Assembly (NCBI GenBank): GCA_002423155.1
Contig: DIUV01000047.1
Span: forward strand, 1-53,164
Origin: Alphaproteobacteria bacterium UBA6149
GTDB lineage: Bacteria > Pseudomonadota > Alphaproteobacteria > Rickettsiales > UBA998
DNA: 53,164 nucleotides
Reading direction: 5' to 3'
Both the position numbers and the translations under genes were made by a program. The notes under the pieces are model-generated. The model was not told the DNA's origin. It did no database searches and worked only from the letters and a program-made list of their open reading frames with translations. Positions 8,365-16,802 of this stretch are shown here, in pieces. The first letter of the stretch is position 1, and every line of letters begins with the position of its first letter.

Positions 8365-9750
8365 ATGGCAAAAAATCACAATCAATATGTATGTCAATCC
8401 TGTGGGAGCACATCCTCTAAATGGGCAGGCAAATGTGATGCTTGTGGTGGTTGGAACACGCTGGTAGAAGAAGAAACAACCTCTAACGTACCCAAAAGTA
8501 TGGGACGCGGCAAAGCCAACAAACTCGGCTTCACCTCTTTGGGTGAACATACCGAAGCCCCACCGCGCTTAACTACCAACATAAATGAATTAGACCGCGT
8601 TTTAGGCGGCGGCTTGGTGGCAGGCTCGGCAATTTTAATTGGCGGCGATCCCGGTATTGGCAAATCCACTTTATTATTACAAATGACCGCCTCCCTCGCC
8701 AAAGCAGGCACAAAAGTTGCCTATGTCTCAGGCGAGGAATCAGTGGGACAAGTACAATTACGCGCCCTGCGTTTGGGAGTAGCAGATGCGCCCGTACAAT
8801 TAGCGGCAGCTAATTCGGTGCGCGATATTATTGCCAGTTTAGATAATGTCGATAAACCAGATTTAGTGGTGATTGACTCAGTACAAACCATGTTTGTCGA
8901 TACCCTAGATTCCGCTCCGGGGACGGTTGCGCAAGTACGGGCGGTAGCGCATGAATTTATTCGCTTTGCCAAAAAACGTGGGGTTATCGTTATATTGGTC
9001 GGACATGTAACTAAAGATGGACAAATTGCAGGACCACGCGTTTTAGAGCACATGGTCGATTGTGTATTATATTTTGAGGGTGAGCGTGGGCATTTATTCC
9101 GTATTCTCCGCGCAGTGAAAAATCGCTTTGGTGCGGTGGATGAAATTGGCATTTTTGAAATGACCGAATTAGGGCTTTCGGAAGTCGCCAACCCCTCTTC
9201 TTTATTTTTATCCGAACGCGATGCTCCCGTATCAGGTTCCGCTGTGTTTGCCGGCATGGAAGGCACTCGACCAGTATTGGTAGAAATTCAAGCCTTGGTA
9301 GCTCCTAGCACCATGGCAACTCCACGTCGGGCGGTAGTAGGCTGGGATACAGGCAGACTAGCCATGATATTAGCCGTGTTAGAAACTCGCGCAGGCATAA
9401 AATTCTCCGACCGCGAAGTTTATTTAAACGTCGCCGGAGGTATGAAAATAAATGAACCTGCCGCAGATTTAGCCGTAACCGCCGCTTTATTATCGGCAGT
9501 TTTTGATACGCCCATGCCTAATCACAGCGTTTTTTGTGGCGAAATTGGTTTATCAGGCGAAGTCCGCGCCGTATCGCGGCAGGATGCCCGCTTAAAAGAA
9601 TCCGCCAAACTAGGCTTTAAACTCGCCTTTATCCCCCCCCTTCCCAGCAACCAAAAAGCGAGTGGCAATAATCAAACCACATTGGCAACCACACCTCTAA
9701 ATCATGTGCAGGATGTAGTACGCTTTGTGCGCCATTGCCAACAAAATTAG
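8365..9750 (+). CDS. radA: DNA repair protein RadA
   Basis: RadA is a RecA-like branch-migration ATPase that helps process recombination intermediates. The 461-residue protein has, in order, a four-cysteine zinc finger (CQSCGSTSSKWAGKCDACGGW, residues about 9-30), a Walker A motif GGDPGIGKST, the RadA signature KNRFGAVDEIG and a Lon-protease-like C-terminal domain (about 290-450). That domain contains GGMKINEPAADLA and GEIGLSGEVRAV. It follows pyrG by 10 bases. In many relatives pyrG is followed by other genes, so this junction may be local to the lineage. Confidence 0.96.
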   Translation: MAKNHNQYVCQSCGSTSSKWAGKCDACGGWNTLVEEETTSNVPKSMGRGKANKLGFTSLGEHTEAPPRLTTNINELDRVLGGGLVAGSAILIGGDPGIGKSTLLLQMTASLAKAGTKVAYVSGEESVGQVQLRALRLGVADAPVQLAAANSVRDIIASLDNVDKPDLVVIDSVQTMFVDTLDSAPGTVAQVRAVAHEFIRFAKKRGVIVILVGHVTKDGQIAGPRVLEHMVDCVLYFEGERGHLFRILRAVKNRFGAVDEIGIFEMTELGLSEVANPSSLFLSERDAPVSGSAVFAGMEGTRPVLVEIQALVAPSTMATPRRAVVGWDTGRLAMILAVLETRAGIKFSDREVYLNVAGGMKINEPAADLAVTAALLSAVFDTPMPNHSVFCGEIGLSGEVRAVSRQDARLKESAKLGFKLAFIPPLPSNQKASGNNQTTLATTPLNHVQDVVRFVRHCQQN

Positions 9751-9968
9751 CCACAAATTACCAGTTAGACCTCCAAGTTAAACTTGACAAAAACACCTCC
9801 TGCGCAGCGCATTACGCAGAAATATTGGCAATCTTTACCATTTTTTTACCATATAGGGGATAAAATTGCCGCATGGAACAATTTAAGGTTGTATTTATGA
9901 ATATATATTCCCCATACATTCTTGCCACGCAACAAAATACGCGTTATAGTTGCACGCAAGAGGCAAGA

Positions 9969-10163
9969 ATGAAATCTATACGCGATAATTTTGACATTGA
10001 AGAATTTATGGTAATGCTCTTTGCCATAAATATCGGCATACCTATGAGTATTTTAGGTGGTGTGGGCATGCTAATTGGCAAAATTGATGGCGGAATTATT
10101 CAATTATCCACCCTAGCTTTAAGCATCCCCATAGCCTTGCTGTGCAGCAAAAAGTCTGCTTAA
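9969..10163 (+). CDS. Small predicted membrane protein, function unknown
   Basis: The 64-residue product has a short acidic N-terminus (MKSIRDNFDIEEF) and two hydrophobic segments (about 15-36 and 43-60) separated by GKIDGG, so it is probably a two-helix inner-membrane hairpin. I do not recognise a family. An upstream ATG at 9873 would add 32 unremarkable residues. The ATG at 9969 is preferred because AAGAGG lies seven bases before it. Its stop codon lies inside the 10-bp direct repeat GCTTAAAGCT that flanks MITE copy 2. It may be a real lineage-specific gene or a chance ORF. Confidence 0.5.
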   Translation: MKSIRDNFDIEEFMVMLFAINIGIPMSILGGVGMLIGKIDGGIIQLSTLALSIPIALLCSKKSA

Positions 10164-10167
10164 AGCT

Positions 10168-10404
10168 ATCCTACACGACAGTACTATTAACAACATAATT
10201 ACATATTGATATATAATGCATTTGAATGGTAAATCTATCCGTTGTCATACCGCCGCAGGGCGGTATCTATGCCAAACCATTGGCTGTACAGCTAATTGAT
10301 AGACATGGATACCACCCTGCGGCGGTATGACAACGGATAGTTCATCTACATAACATATTATCATTTAATGTGAAAAACTTATAACGGTACTGTCGTGTAG
10401 GGTG
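10168..10404. mobile_element. Family B MITE, copy 2
   Basis: This is a 237-bp element with ends CTACACGACAGTAC from 10171 and the same sequence read inward from 10400. It is flanked by perfect 10-bp direct repeats GCTTAAAGCT (10158-10167 and 10405-10414). Its interior is a second long palindrome (about 10227-10341) beginning ATCCGTTGTCATACCGC and ending in the complement, with a central CCAAACCATTGGCT..AGCTAATTGATAG segment shared with 24308-24411 and 36032-36133. It has no coding capacity. It occupies the convergent gap between the 9969 gene and serS, where it could also act as a terminator-like hairpin. Confidence 0.85.
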
Positions 10405-10425
10405 GCTTAAAGCTTACCCTCTCAA

Positions 10426-11697
10426 CTATCTCTTCTGAATAAGAGTCATCCCCCCCATATAGGGCACGAGCACTTCCGGGATTTTTATGTCTCCATTTGC
10501 CTGTTGGTAGTTTTCTAACAATGCAACCATCGTGCGACCAACCGCCAGACCGGAGCCATTAAGCGTATGCACATGACGGGTTCGTTTCTCACTCTTTGCC
10601 CGACAACGCGCTTTCATCCTGCGCGCTTGAAAATCCCCACAATTAGAAATACTAGAAATCTCGCGGAAAGTATTTTGCCCCGGCAGCCATACTTCTAAAT
10701 CGTAAGTTTTCTTGGCACAAAAGCCCATATCACCAGTGCATAATAACATTACCCGGTAATGCAGCCCCAGTTTTTGCAAAATATTTTCTGCCGCTTTAAG
10801 CATATTCTCATGCTCTTGATCAGATTGTTCCGGCGTGGCGATAGTGACCATTTCCACTTTAGAAAATTGATGCTGACGAATCATGCCACGCGTATCTCGC
10901 CCAGCGGAGCCTGCTTCGGAACGAAAACACGGGGTATAAGCAGTCATCCGCATAGGCAGACTGGCTTCGTCAAGGATTTCATTGGCAACCAAGTTAGTAA
11001 GCGATACTTCCGCGGTGGGAATCAACCAGAAACCTTCAGTGGTACGAAATAAATCTTCAGAAAATTTCGGCAATTGCCCCGTGCCATAAACCGCTGCATC
11101 TTTTACCAATAATGGCGGCACGATTTCTTCATAGCCAAATTCTTTTGTGTGGCAATCTAACATAAACTGCGCTAGTGCGCGTTCTAACTTCGCCAATGCC
11201 CCCCGCAAAACCACAAAACGTGAGCCCGATAATTTCGCCGCCCGTTCAAAATCCATTAAGCCTAATTGTTCACCTAAATCAAAATGTTCCTTGGGAGTAA
11301 AGCCAAATTGCGGACAAACCCCATCACGGCGGATTTCCTGATTATCTTTTTCATCCGCCCCCACAGGTACGCTCGCATCGGGCAGATTAGGCAAAGCTTC
11401 CAATTTAGCTGTGAGTGGGCAATCTGCCTGCAAAAGCGCCTCTAAATCCGCCATTGCATCGGCAATATTTTTTGCACTCGCCATCAGCTCAGCTGCATCC
11501 GCCCCTGCTTGCTTTAACTTACCCACTTCTTTCGCCAACTGATTACGCTGCGCCTGAAAATCCTGCAACTGCGTCTGCTGAGCACGCTTTTGCTCATCTA
11601 ATTTAAGCAAATCCGCAGATAATGCCGCAATCCCACGTTTTTTTATATTTTCATCAAACTCCGCAGGGTTTTGGCGAATCCAAGCAATATCGTGCAT
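10426..11697 (-). CDS. serS: Seryl-tRNA synthetase
   Basis: The enzyme charges tRNA-Ser, and the same activity feeds selenocysteine tRNA in species that have it. The 423-residue product has the N-terminal antiparallel coiled coil (about 28-100, rich in Lys, Gln and Ala) that recognises the long variable arm. It also has the class II catalytic core, with GTGQLPKF, LIPTAEVSLTN, the motif 2 region PCFRSEAGSAGRDTRGMIRQHQF, SNCGDFQARRM and the motif 3 segment GSGLAVGRTMVALLENYQ. It follows tatC on the minus strand with a 21-base gap. The tatABC-serS order is common in Alphaproteobacteria. Confidence 0.97.
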   Translation of the reverse strand: MHDIAWIRQNPAEFDENIKKRGIAALSADLLKLDEQKRAQQTQLQDFQAQRNQLAKEVGKLKQAGADAAELMASAKNIADAMADLEALLQADCPLTAKLEALPNLPDASVPVGADEKDNQEIRRDGVCPQFGFTPKEHFDLGEQLGLMDFERAAKLSGSRFVVLRGALAKLERALAQFMLDCHTKEFGYEEIVPPLLVKDAAVYGTGQLPKFSEDLFRTTEGFWLIPTAEVSLTNLVANEILDEASLPMRMTAYTPCFRSEAGSAGRDTRGMIRQHQFSKVEMVTIATPEQSDQEHENMLKAAENILQKLGLHYRVMLLCTGDMGFCAKKTYDLEVWLPGQNTFREISSISNCGDFQARRMKARCRAKSEKRTRHVHTLNGSGLAVGRTMVALLENYQQANGDIKIPEVLVPYMGGMTLIQKR

Positions 11698-11718
11698 TTT
11701 TATTTCCTTGTTAGTATT

Positions 11719-12516
11719 TTAATTTATCTGCCGTTTCTCAATCATTCTACAAACAATAATAGAGATTTCGTAAAGTAAATAAAGCGGCAAAAACAGTCCT
11801 ATTTGACTAAAAACATCGGGAGGTGTGAGAATTCCTGCGGCGGTGATGAGAATTACAATGGCATAACGCCGCCCCCGAGCGAGGCTAGCGGCGGATAATA
11901 CGCCAGCACGTGCGAGTAAGGTGAGCACTACGGGTAGTTGAAAGGCGACGCCAAAAGCAATCATCACTTGTAGGGCAAGGCTTAGATATTCACCCACACG
12001 CGCTTCTAACTCTATTGCCATGCCGCCAGTTTCCGCTGGCACTTCAAAGCTGGAAAAAAACTTCCAAGCAAGGGGAAAAATATAAAAATACGCGAGCGCA
12101 ATTCCCATAATAAATAATATTGGAGCGGCAATAAGATACGGAACCAAAACTTTGCGTTCATGCCGATAAAGCCCCGGAGCCAAAAATTGATATAATTGCC
12201 ATGCCATAATGGGAAAAGCCACCACCACCCCTGACCAGAAAGCTAATTGTATCTGCATCAAAAAAGCCTCCGGCAAGGCGGTATAAATCAGGCGATGGGT
12301 TCCGCTCAGGCTGTTTTTTAATGGCTGCACCAACAGGGCAAAAATATGCTCCGCCTGCCAATAACAAAGCGCGAAAGCAGCTAATAATGCGCCGATGCTA
12401 ATAAAAAAACGCTGGCGGAATTCAATGAGATGCTCCACCAGACTAGCACGGCTTTTTTCGTTGTCTATGTTGTGTGGCTCTTCTATTAATTTTTCACTTA
12501 GTTTTTCTACGGTCAT
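11719..12516 (-). CDS. tatC: Sec-independent protein translocase TatC
   Basis: TatC is the polytopic receptor of the twin-arginine translocase, which exports folded proteins. The 265-residue protein has the conserved N-terminal segment LVEHLIEFRQRFFIS with the Glu that helps bind the RR motif. Six membrane helices follow, with FWSGVVVAFPIMAWQLYQFLAPGLYRHERK and FGVAFQLPVVLTLLARAG between them. Its start overlaps the tatB stop by four bases, so the two are translationally coupled. The N-terminal 20 residues are extended relative to short forms but look lineage-normal. Confidence 0.97.
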   Translation of the reverse strand: MTVEKLSEKLIEEPHNIDNEKSRASLVEHLIEFRQRFFISIGALLAAFALCYWQAEHIFALLVQPLKNSLSGTHRLIYTALPEAFLMQIQLAFWSGVVVAFPIMAWQLYQFLAPGLYRHERKVLVPYLIAAPILFIMGIALAYFYIFPLAWKFFSSFEVPAETGGMAIELEARVGEYLSLALQVMIAFGVAFQLPVVLTLLARAGVLSAASLARGRRYAIVILITAAGILTPPDVFSQIGLFLPLYLLYEISIIVCRMIEKRQIN

Positions 12517-12833
12517 GGCTGTTCTTTAGATACAGGTTCTGCTTTGGCAGTTTTAGTTTCTTCTAACACTTCGCTAATATCAAAAACCTCGCGATAATGT
12601 CCATCATCTGCCAAAATAAAGCGGCGCGGTTTTTCACCTTCCCGTTTAGGGGGCGCATCGTCCAGCCCCTCCACCGCATCCAGCACTTCACGCTTAGCAT
12701 TATCAACAAAATGGCGGATAGTGCGCACAAATTTAGCAATTTTGCGCACCACTACAGGCATTTCCTTCGGACCAATCGCCGCAACCGCCACTACGCCAAC
12801 TACTAAGAATTCGGATAAAGAAAAATCAAACAT
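12513..12833 (-). CDS. tatB: Sec-independent protein translocase TatB
   Basis: TatB partners TatC in the twin-arginine receptor complex. The 106-residue product begins MFDFSLSEFLVVGVVAVAAIGPKEMP, the family pattern of a short membrane helix, a GP hinge and an amphipathic helix (about 22-50), followed by a charged tail. A start 14 codons upstream (12875) is open but the extra residues are unlike TatB, so 12833 is preferred. Unlike the usual tatA-tatB-tatC operon, tatB is separated from tatA (14398-14580) by three unrelated genes. It therefore needs its own promoter in the AT-rich gap 12834-13016. Confidence 0.93.
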   Translation of the reverse strand: MFDFSLSEFLVVGVVAVAAIGPKEMPVVVRKIAKFVRTIRHFVDNAKREVLDAVEGLDDAPPKREGEKPRRFILADDGHYREVFDISEVLEETKTAKAEPVSKEQP

Positions 12834-13016
12834 ATTGAAAACTGGGTTATTTTTTAATGAGGCGACAAAATACACCTTACATTTTATTAATAATAATTTA
12901 TATTTTGCGCATTACTTTTCCTGCAAAATTTTAGGTGTATATTTAGCATAATATACAAGTAATTAAACAACGCAAGGATGTACAATTTATTGTTTTGTTT
13001 TTTATAGGAGGTTTCC

Positions 13017-13430
13017 ATGGAAACTGTTCTGGCTTTTTTTAACTCTTTGGGCATGCCAAATGACTATTTTTCGTATGCGGTTTACGCATACATTCTGTTT
13101 TTAATGGTTCAAACTAACTGCCCATCAAGCAGTAGCTTGAAAACAATGCTGGTTAATGTTGCCTTGGTGACAATAACCGCCATATTAAGTCCGTTTTTTA
13201 ACGGATGGTTCGTTGAAAGGTCAAAGAACCATAAGGTGTTTAGCCCGGATCCACAACGCCTGTTTGGGATGCTTTCTGGCAACATTCTATGGTTGTATCT
13301 TGCGGCACAATCAGAATATATGCAGCCTATTTATGCAGCCTATATTGTAGTAGGCATGATAGGTATGTATTTAGAAAAAGTCGCCACCAAGCGACGAATA
13401 AATAAAAAGGCAGAAGAAAAACCTGCCTAA
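13017..13430 (+). CDS. Predicted membrane protein, function unknown
   Basis: The 137-residue product has three or four hydrophobic segments (about 18-33, 42-62, 88-100 and 103-122) and a basic C-terminal tail (KVATKRRINKKAEEKPA), suggesting an inner-membrane protein with a cytoplasmic C-terminus. I recognise no family. It has a strong ribosome site (AGGAGG, seven bases before the ATG) and ends directly at a very good terminator, so it is likely to be expressed as a single-gene unit. It lies opposite in strand inside the split tat cluster, next to an AbiEii-type pair, which marks this 1.6 kb as acquired or rearranged DNA. Confidence 0.75.
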   Translation: METVLAFFNSLGMPNDYFSYAVYAYILFLMVQTNCPSSSSLKTMLVNVALVTITAILSPFFNGWFVERSKNHKVFSPDPQRLFGMLSGNILWLYLAAQSEYMQPIYAAYIVVGMIGMYLEKVATKRRINKKAEEKPA

Positions 13431-13472
13431 AAAAAGTCCCCCAAGTTCTATAGTGAACAAGGGGGACTTTTT
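13431..13472. terminator. Bidirectional rho-independent terminator
   Basis: AAAAAGTCCCCC (13431-13442) pairs with GGGGGACTTTTT (13461-13472). The loop contains an additional GTTC/GAAC pairing. It follows the 13017 gene by one base and precedes the end of the convergent 13476-13763 gene by three bases, so it can stop transcription in both directions (A-tract on one side, T-tract on the other). Confidence 0.93.
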
Positions 13473-13475
13473 CAT

Positions 13476-13763
13476 TTATAGCTTCCGCATTGGCAAAGCA
13501 GGTGCCGGATATTTCCCAATTTTTAAATTCCAATATGCCCAAGAACGTGGGTCAAAAATCCCTGCTGGGGCATTTTCTATTGCCGTCTTTAATTCGGCGA
13601 AAGAAATATATTTTTTGAGCACCGAAACATCTTCATGCGTGCCGTAAGTTAATATATGGGCAATTAAATGATCGGGCAGCTCGCAAGCTTCTTCAGGAGA
13701 TTTAAACCAAATAGTGCGGCGAATTACTGCTTTTAAATCTGGCTGTAGGGGTAATATTTTCAT
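13476..13763 (-). CDS. Small partner of AbiEii-type nucleotidyltransferase (DUF6922-like)
   Basis: The 95-residue soluble protein carries the pattern LIAHILTYGTHEDVSVLKKY, then AELKTAIENA and a Trp/Tyr-rich end (DPRSWAYWNLKIG). From memory this resembles small proteins encoded next to AbiEii/DUF1814 genes, some called DUF6922. It overlaps the end of the upstream nucleotidyltransferase gene by four bases (ATGA), so the two are translationally coupled and probably act together. In typical AbiE systems the partner is a DNA-binding antitoxin encoded first; here the order is reversed and no helix-turn-helix is obvious. The antitoxin role is therefore inference only. Confidence 0.6.
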   Translation of the reverse strand: MKILPLQPDLKAVIRRTIWFKSPEEACELPDHLIAHILTYGTHEDVSVLKKYISFAELKTAIENAPAGIFDPRSWAYWNLKIGKYPAPALPMRKL

Positions 13764-14401
13764 ATTTGCACCTCTATGTTGGGCAAATCATCTAAATCTA
13801 TCTCGGCAACTGCTTGAATGATGCGTAATTTTGCGGCAGCTGATAAATTATGCACATCACCATCCTCAAAATAACTAAGTGCTTTCAAGGTTAATTGCGG
13901 ATTAAATTGCTGCCCATAAATTATCTTGGCAGCAGAAATGGCACTCGCCAAACTAATTCCGCTTTTTAATATTGCATCAATATCCAAATAATCTTTTAAT
14001 TCCGCTCGCCGTTGCACCACCACAGCTTTCATACCAGCTAAATCCATTAAAGACGCTATTTTTAAATTATTTTCTAACGCGACATGGGGATGATTAATTC
14101 TTTTGAGGGTGGGCATGGCGAAAAAAGATATTTTTACCTCACCATTTCCATGCACTAAACAAGTCAGACTATTCGCCGCTTGTTGTAATATTTCGGCATC
14201 TTTTAGGAAATTTATCCGCTCATATAAAATAGCGGGGTCAAAAGGAATATTAGAAAAAAAATCAAAATCAATAGATTCCCGATGTCCTAAATGTAATGCC
14301 ACCGCCGTACCCCCATAAAGAATAAATTCTTCGGGGATATTATCTAACTCTTTCCACAATTCTATTTGTGGAGGCGGTAATATGGCAATTTTTGGTATCA
14401 T
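13760..14401 (-). CDS. AbiEii-type nucleotidyltransferase
   Basis: The 213-residue product has the diagnostic segment FILYGGTAVALHLGHRESIDFDFFS (residues about 26-50). This is the GG-T...HR.S.DFDF pattern of the AbiEii/COG2253 nucleotidyltransferase family, followed by a KDYLDIDAILKSG segment that the family also shares. Such proteins act as toxins in AbiE toxin-antitoxin and phage-abortive systems by transferring nucleotides, in studied cases to tRNA ends. Its start overlaps the tatA stop (ATGA) and its stop overlaps the next small gene, so it is coupled inside the tat cluster. Whether it is toxic here is unknown. Confidence 0.85.
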   Translation of the reverse strand: MIPKIAILPPPQIELWKELDNIPEEFILYGGTAVALHLGHRESIDFDFFSNIPFDPAILYERINFLKDAEILQQAANSLTCLVHGNGEVKISFFAMPTLKRINHPHVALENNLKIASLMDLAGMKAVVVQRRAELKDYLDIDAILKSGISLASAISAAKIIYGQQFNPQLTLKALSYFEDGDVHNLSAAAKLRIIQAVAEIDLDDLPNIEVQI

Positions 14402-14580
14402 TCTTTCGGCAATTTTTTATTTTCTTCGTCTTTCTCTTTTTCGTCCTCATCATGCAAACCAGCTTTGAAAGAACGCAATCCTTTACCCAAATCGCCCATT
14501 ACGCGCGGCAATTTACCAGCGCCGAACAACACGAATACAATCAGCAAAATTACGATTAAATGCGAAATGCTAAAACCCAT
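14398..14580 (-). CDS. tatA: Sec-independent protein translocase TatA
   Basis: TatA oligomerises to form the transport-active pore of the twin-arginine pathway. The 60-residue product starts MGFSISHLIVILLIVFVLFG, a short membrane helix, followed by the FGAGKLP hinge and an amphipathic helix (GDLGKGLRSFKAGL), then an acidic and lysine-rich tail. This is a normal TatA length and pattern. It is followed not by tatB but by the AbiEii-type gene, which overlaps its stop by four bases. It lies 40 bases downstream of nagZ; in many relatives the scpA and scpB genes lie between these two. Confidence 0.95.
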   Translation of the reverse strand: MGFSISHLIVILLIVFVLFGAGKLPRVMGDLGKGLRSFKAGLHDEDEKEKDEENKKLPKE

Positions 14581-14620
14581 TATATTATCCTTTATTTTTT
14601 AGTAGAATACCCAATCTAAT

Positions 14621-15631
14621 CTACTCTAAGCCTGCTCTTTTGGCTAGCAGCTTATATTCTTCTATGACTCCGTGTGAATCTATGTGCTTGGCAAGCATGT
14701 TCCATGCATTACTCAAACGTTTTTTGCCTATTTCATTTAAATCGCCAGCAGCATCAGCAATTTGCTGCATTTCTTCCATTTTACCATTACAATGGAGCAC
14801 TAAATCACAGCCAGCATCCAGCGTGTGCCGGGTCAGATGCGCAAAATCGCCCTGTAATGCCTGCATGGATAAATCATCCGACATTAATAAACCATCAAAT
14901 TTTAATTCTGTACGAATCAGATTAATAATTTTGGGCGATAAGGTCGCAGGCAATAATTCATCTAAAGCAGTGTAGCGAATATGCGCCGTCATTGCCAAAG
15001 GTAGATGGGATAATTCTTTAAAGGGCTGAAAATCTTGCCGTAAATTCGCCAAAGATGCCGTAACTACCGGCAAATTTTCATGAGAATCCACCAACGCCCG
15101 ACCATGTCCAGGAATATGTTTAATAACGGGCAACACGCCACCATCTAGCAAACCTTCTGCCATGGCTAAACCTAGATAGGCAACTTGCTCAGGAGTTTTG
15201 CCATAAGCCCGATCGCCAATAATCCCGTGACATTCATCGGTTGGCACATCCAGCAAAGGCGCACAATTTACATTTATGCCGGCATCTACCAGCTCTTTCG
15301 CAATCATACGCGCGTTTAAATAGACTAATCTCCGCGCGGCGGTTTTATCCGTTTCGGCAATGCAGGCAAAAGCACCTGCCGCAGGAGCATGCCGCCAATG
15401 CGGAGGTTTCAATCGCGCAACCCGACCGCCTTCTTGGTCAATTAGAATCAGCAATTCTTCTTGCTGATTTATCTCCCGCAATTCATCCGTCAAGCGGCGT
15501 AATTGCTGAGGGTCTTGGCAATTACGCTGAAAAACAATATATCCAGCAGGGCGCACCTCACGAAAAAAGTCAATTTCTCGCTGGTTGAGCCTTGTAGATT
15601 CAAAGCCAAAAATTATTGCTGAATTAGTCAT
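14621..15631 (-). CDS. nagZ: Beta-N-acetylhexosaminidase NagZ
   Basis: NagZ removes N-acetylglucosamine from anhydromuropeptides in the cytoplasm during peptidoglycan recycling. It would act upstream of AnmK (encoded at 47682). The 336-residue protein belongs to glycoside hydrolase family 3. It shows LILIDQEGGRVARLKPP, the active-site loop KHIPGHGRALVDSHENLP with the catalytic His and Asp, and the nucleophile-bearing GLLMSDDLSMQAL. It lies in the argS-SPOR-nagZ-tatA run characteristic of Alphaproteobacteria. Confidence 0.96.
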   Translation of the reverse strand: MTNSAIIFGFESTRLNQREIDFFREVRPAGYIVFQRNCQDPQQLRRLTDELREINQQEELLILIDQEGGRVARLKPPHWRHAPAAGAFACIAETDKTAARRLVYLNARMIAKELVDAGINVNCAPLLDVPTDECHGIIGDRAYGKTPEQVAYLGLAMAEGLLDGGVLPVIKHIPGHGRALVDSHENLPVVTASLANLRQDFQPFKELSHLPLAMTAHIRYTALDELLPATLSPKIINLIRTELKFDGLLMSDDLSMQALQGDFAHLTRHTLDAGCDLVLHCNGKMEEMQQIADAAGDLNEIGKKRLSNAWNMLAKHIDSHGVIEEYKLLAKRAGLE

Positions 15632-15668
15632 TACACAAAGAATCTGCTATTAATCTGCCATTAAATAT

Positions 15669-16772
15669 TTACTTAACAGGCATACAAGCCTGCCCCTTCA
15701 CCTGCAATTCCCGACAGAAACCAGATACCGCCGCCGCATTGGAAAAACCCGTAACGCGCAAACGATAATAAGTTCCTTTACCCGCAATATTAGTAGGATC
15801 AATTTTATAATTCATCCCCCGTAAAGCAGCGTATTTAGCTTGTAGCGTTTTCCAAGTTGCATTAGCATCCGCATGCGAACGCAGGGACGCTACTTGTGCC
15901 ATATAAGCACCACCACTAGCTGGTGATTTAACGGGCTTCACTAACGCTTTGGGCGCTGGTTTAGCTGATTTTTCGCTGTTATATTTATCCGCTTGGGCAA
16001 CGATTAAATCTTCCACCCCAGCTTTTCCATATTTTACTGCTTTAGCCGCAGGCTTCGCCTCTGGTTTAGCTTTTTCTGCTTCGGTCTTTTTAACCTCTGC
16101 ATCAGCAGCTTTCCACTCCGTCGCCGCTTGTTTTGGTGCTGGCGCTTTTTCTGCGGGTTTGGCAGCAACATCAGGAACTATATTGGCAGGAGTGGCACTA
16201 GCTTTTTCCTGCACATTCACTGCTTTTACTTCTGTTGGTTCAGTTTTCTCTGGCGTTGCTGGTTGCACCGCTTCAGGATTTTCCACTACCAATGCTTTGC
16301 TTTTATCTTGCTCTTTTACCCAGGTTTTAGTTTTTTGGTCTTCTTCTATCTTGGCAGCCACTTCTTTTTCTTTGCCATCTTTAATATCGACCTGTTTTGC
16401 TGCTTCAAGCGGCTCTAGGCTGGCTTCTTCTGCATCGGGCAATAGATGTTCTACCGTAGAATTTTGTGCTTCACTATCTTTAGAAACCGCACCATAGACT
16501 AACTTATCCTGATGTTGAATTTCCATCCCCCCTGGGTCTTTAGGTCTTTCTTTGAAGGATTTATTGTCCGCTTCAATCAGGGGAACTTCGGCATCTGATT
16601 TGGGAGAACTAACTTCACTGTGATAGGCATACCAAGCTAAAGCAAGAAATCCTGACACTACTAATAATAATACGACGACCGACATCCAACGCAGTCCATC
16701 TTGGGGATATTCAATTTCTTCTAAATCTTCTTGCGCGTCGAAATCATTATTTTTCATGTCATAATCTTTCAT
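15669..16772 (-). CDS. SPOR-domain membrane protein
   Basis: The 367-residue protein has a short cytoplasmic N-terminus, one membrane helix (about 30-50, VVVLLLVVSGFLALAWYA) and a long low-complexity Ala/Lys/Glu/Pro region (about 60-285). A C-terminal SPOR domain (about 288-367) begins GAYMAQVASLRSHADANATW and ends VSGFCRELQVKGQACMPVK. SPOR domains bind glycan strands lacking stem peptides at the division septum, so a role in cell division or envelope maintenance is likely. It starts at 16772 with GGGGGA before the ATG and lies between argS and nagZ, as in relatives. Confidence 0.88.
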   Translation of the reverse strand: MKDYDMKNNDFDAQEDLEEIEYPQDGLRWMSVVVLLLVVSGFLALAWYAYHSEVSSPKSDAEVPLIEADNKSFKERPKDPGGMEIQHQDKLVYGAVSKDSEAQNSTVEHLLPDAEEASLEPLEAAKQVDIKDGKEKEVAAKIEEDQKTKTWVKEQDKSKALVVENPEAVQPATPEKTEPTEVKAVNVQEKASATPANIVPDVAAKPAEKAPAPKQAATEWKAADAEVKKTEAEKAKPEAKPAAKAVKYGKAGVEDLIVAQADKYNSEKSAKPAPKALVKPVKSPASGGAYMAQVASLRSHADANATWKTLQAKYAALRGMNYKIDPTNIAGKGTYYRLRVTGFSNAAAVSGFCRELQVKGQACMPVK

Positions 16773-16802
16773 AAAATCCCCCCATTATTCACATTTTGTA
16801 TA

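Noticed and set aside
12867..12948. Inverted repeat AAAATACACCT..AGGTGTATATTT upstream of tatB
   Set aside because: The arms are short and about 60 bases apart in AT-rich DNA. This could be chance, and no second copy was noticed.
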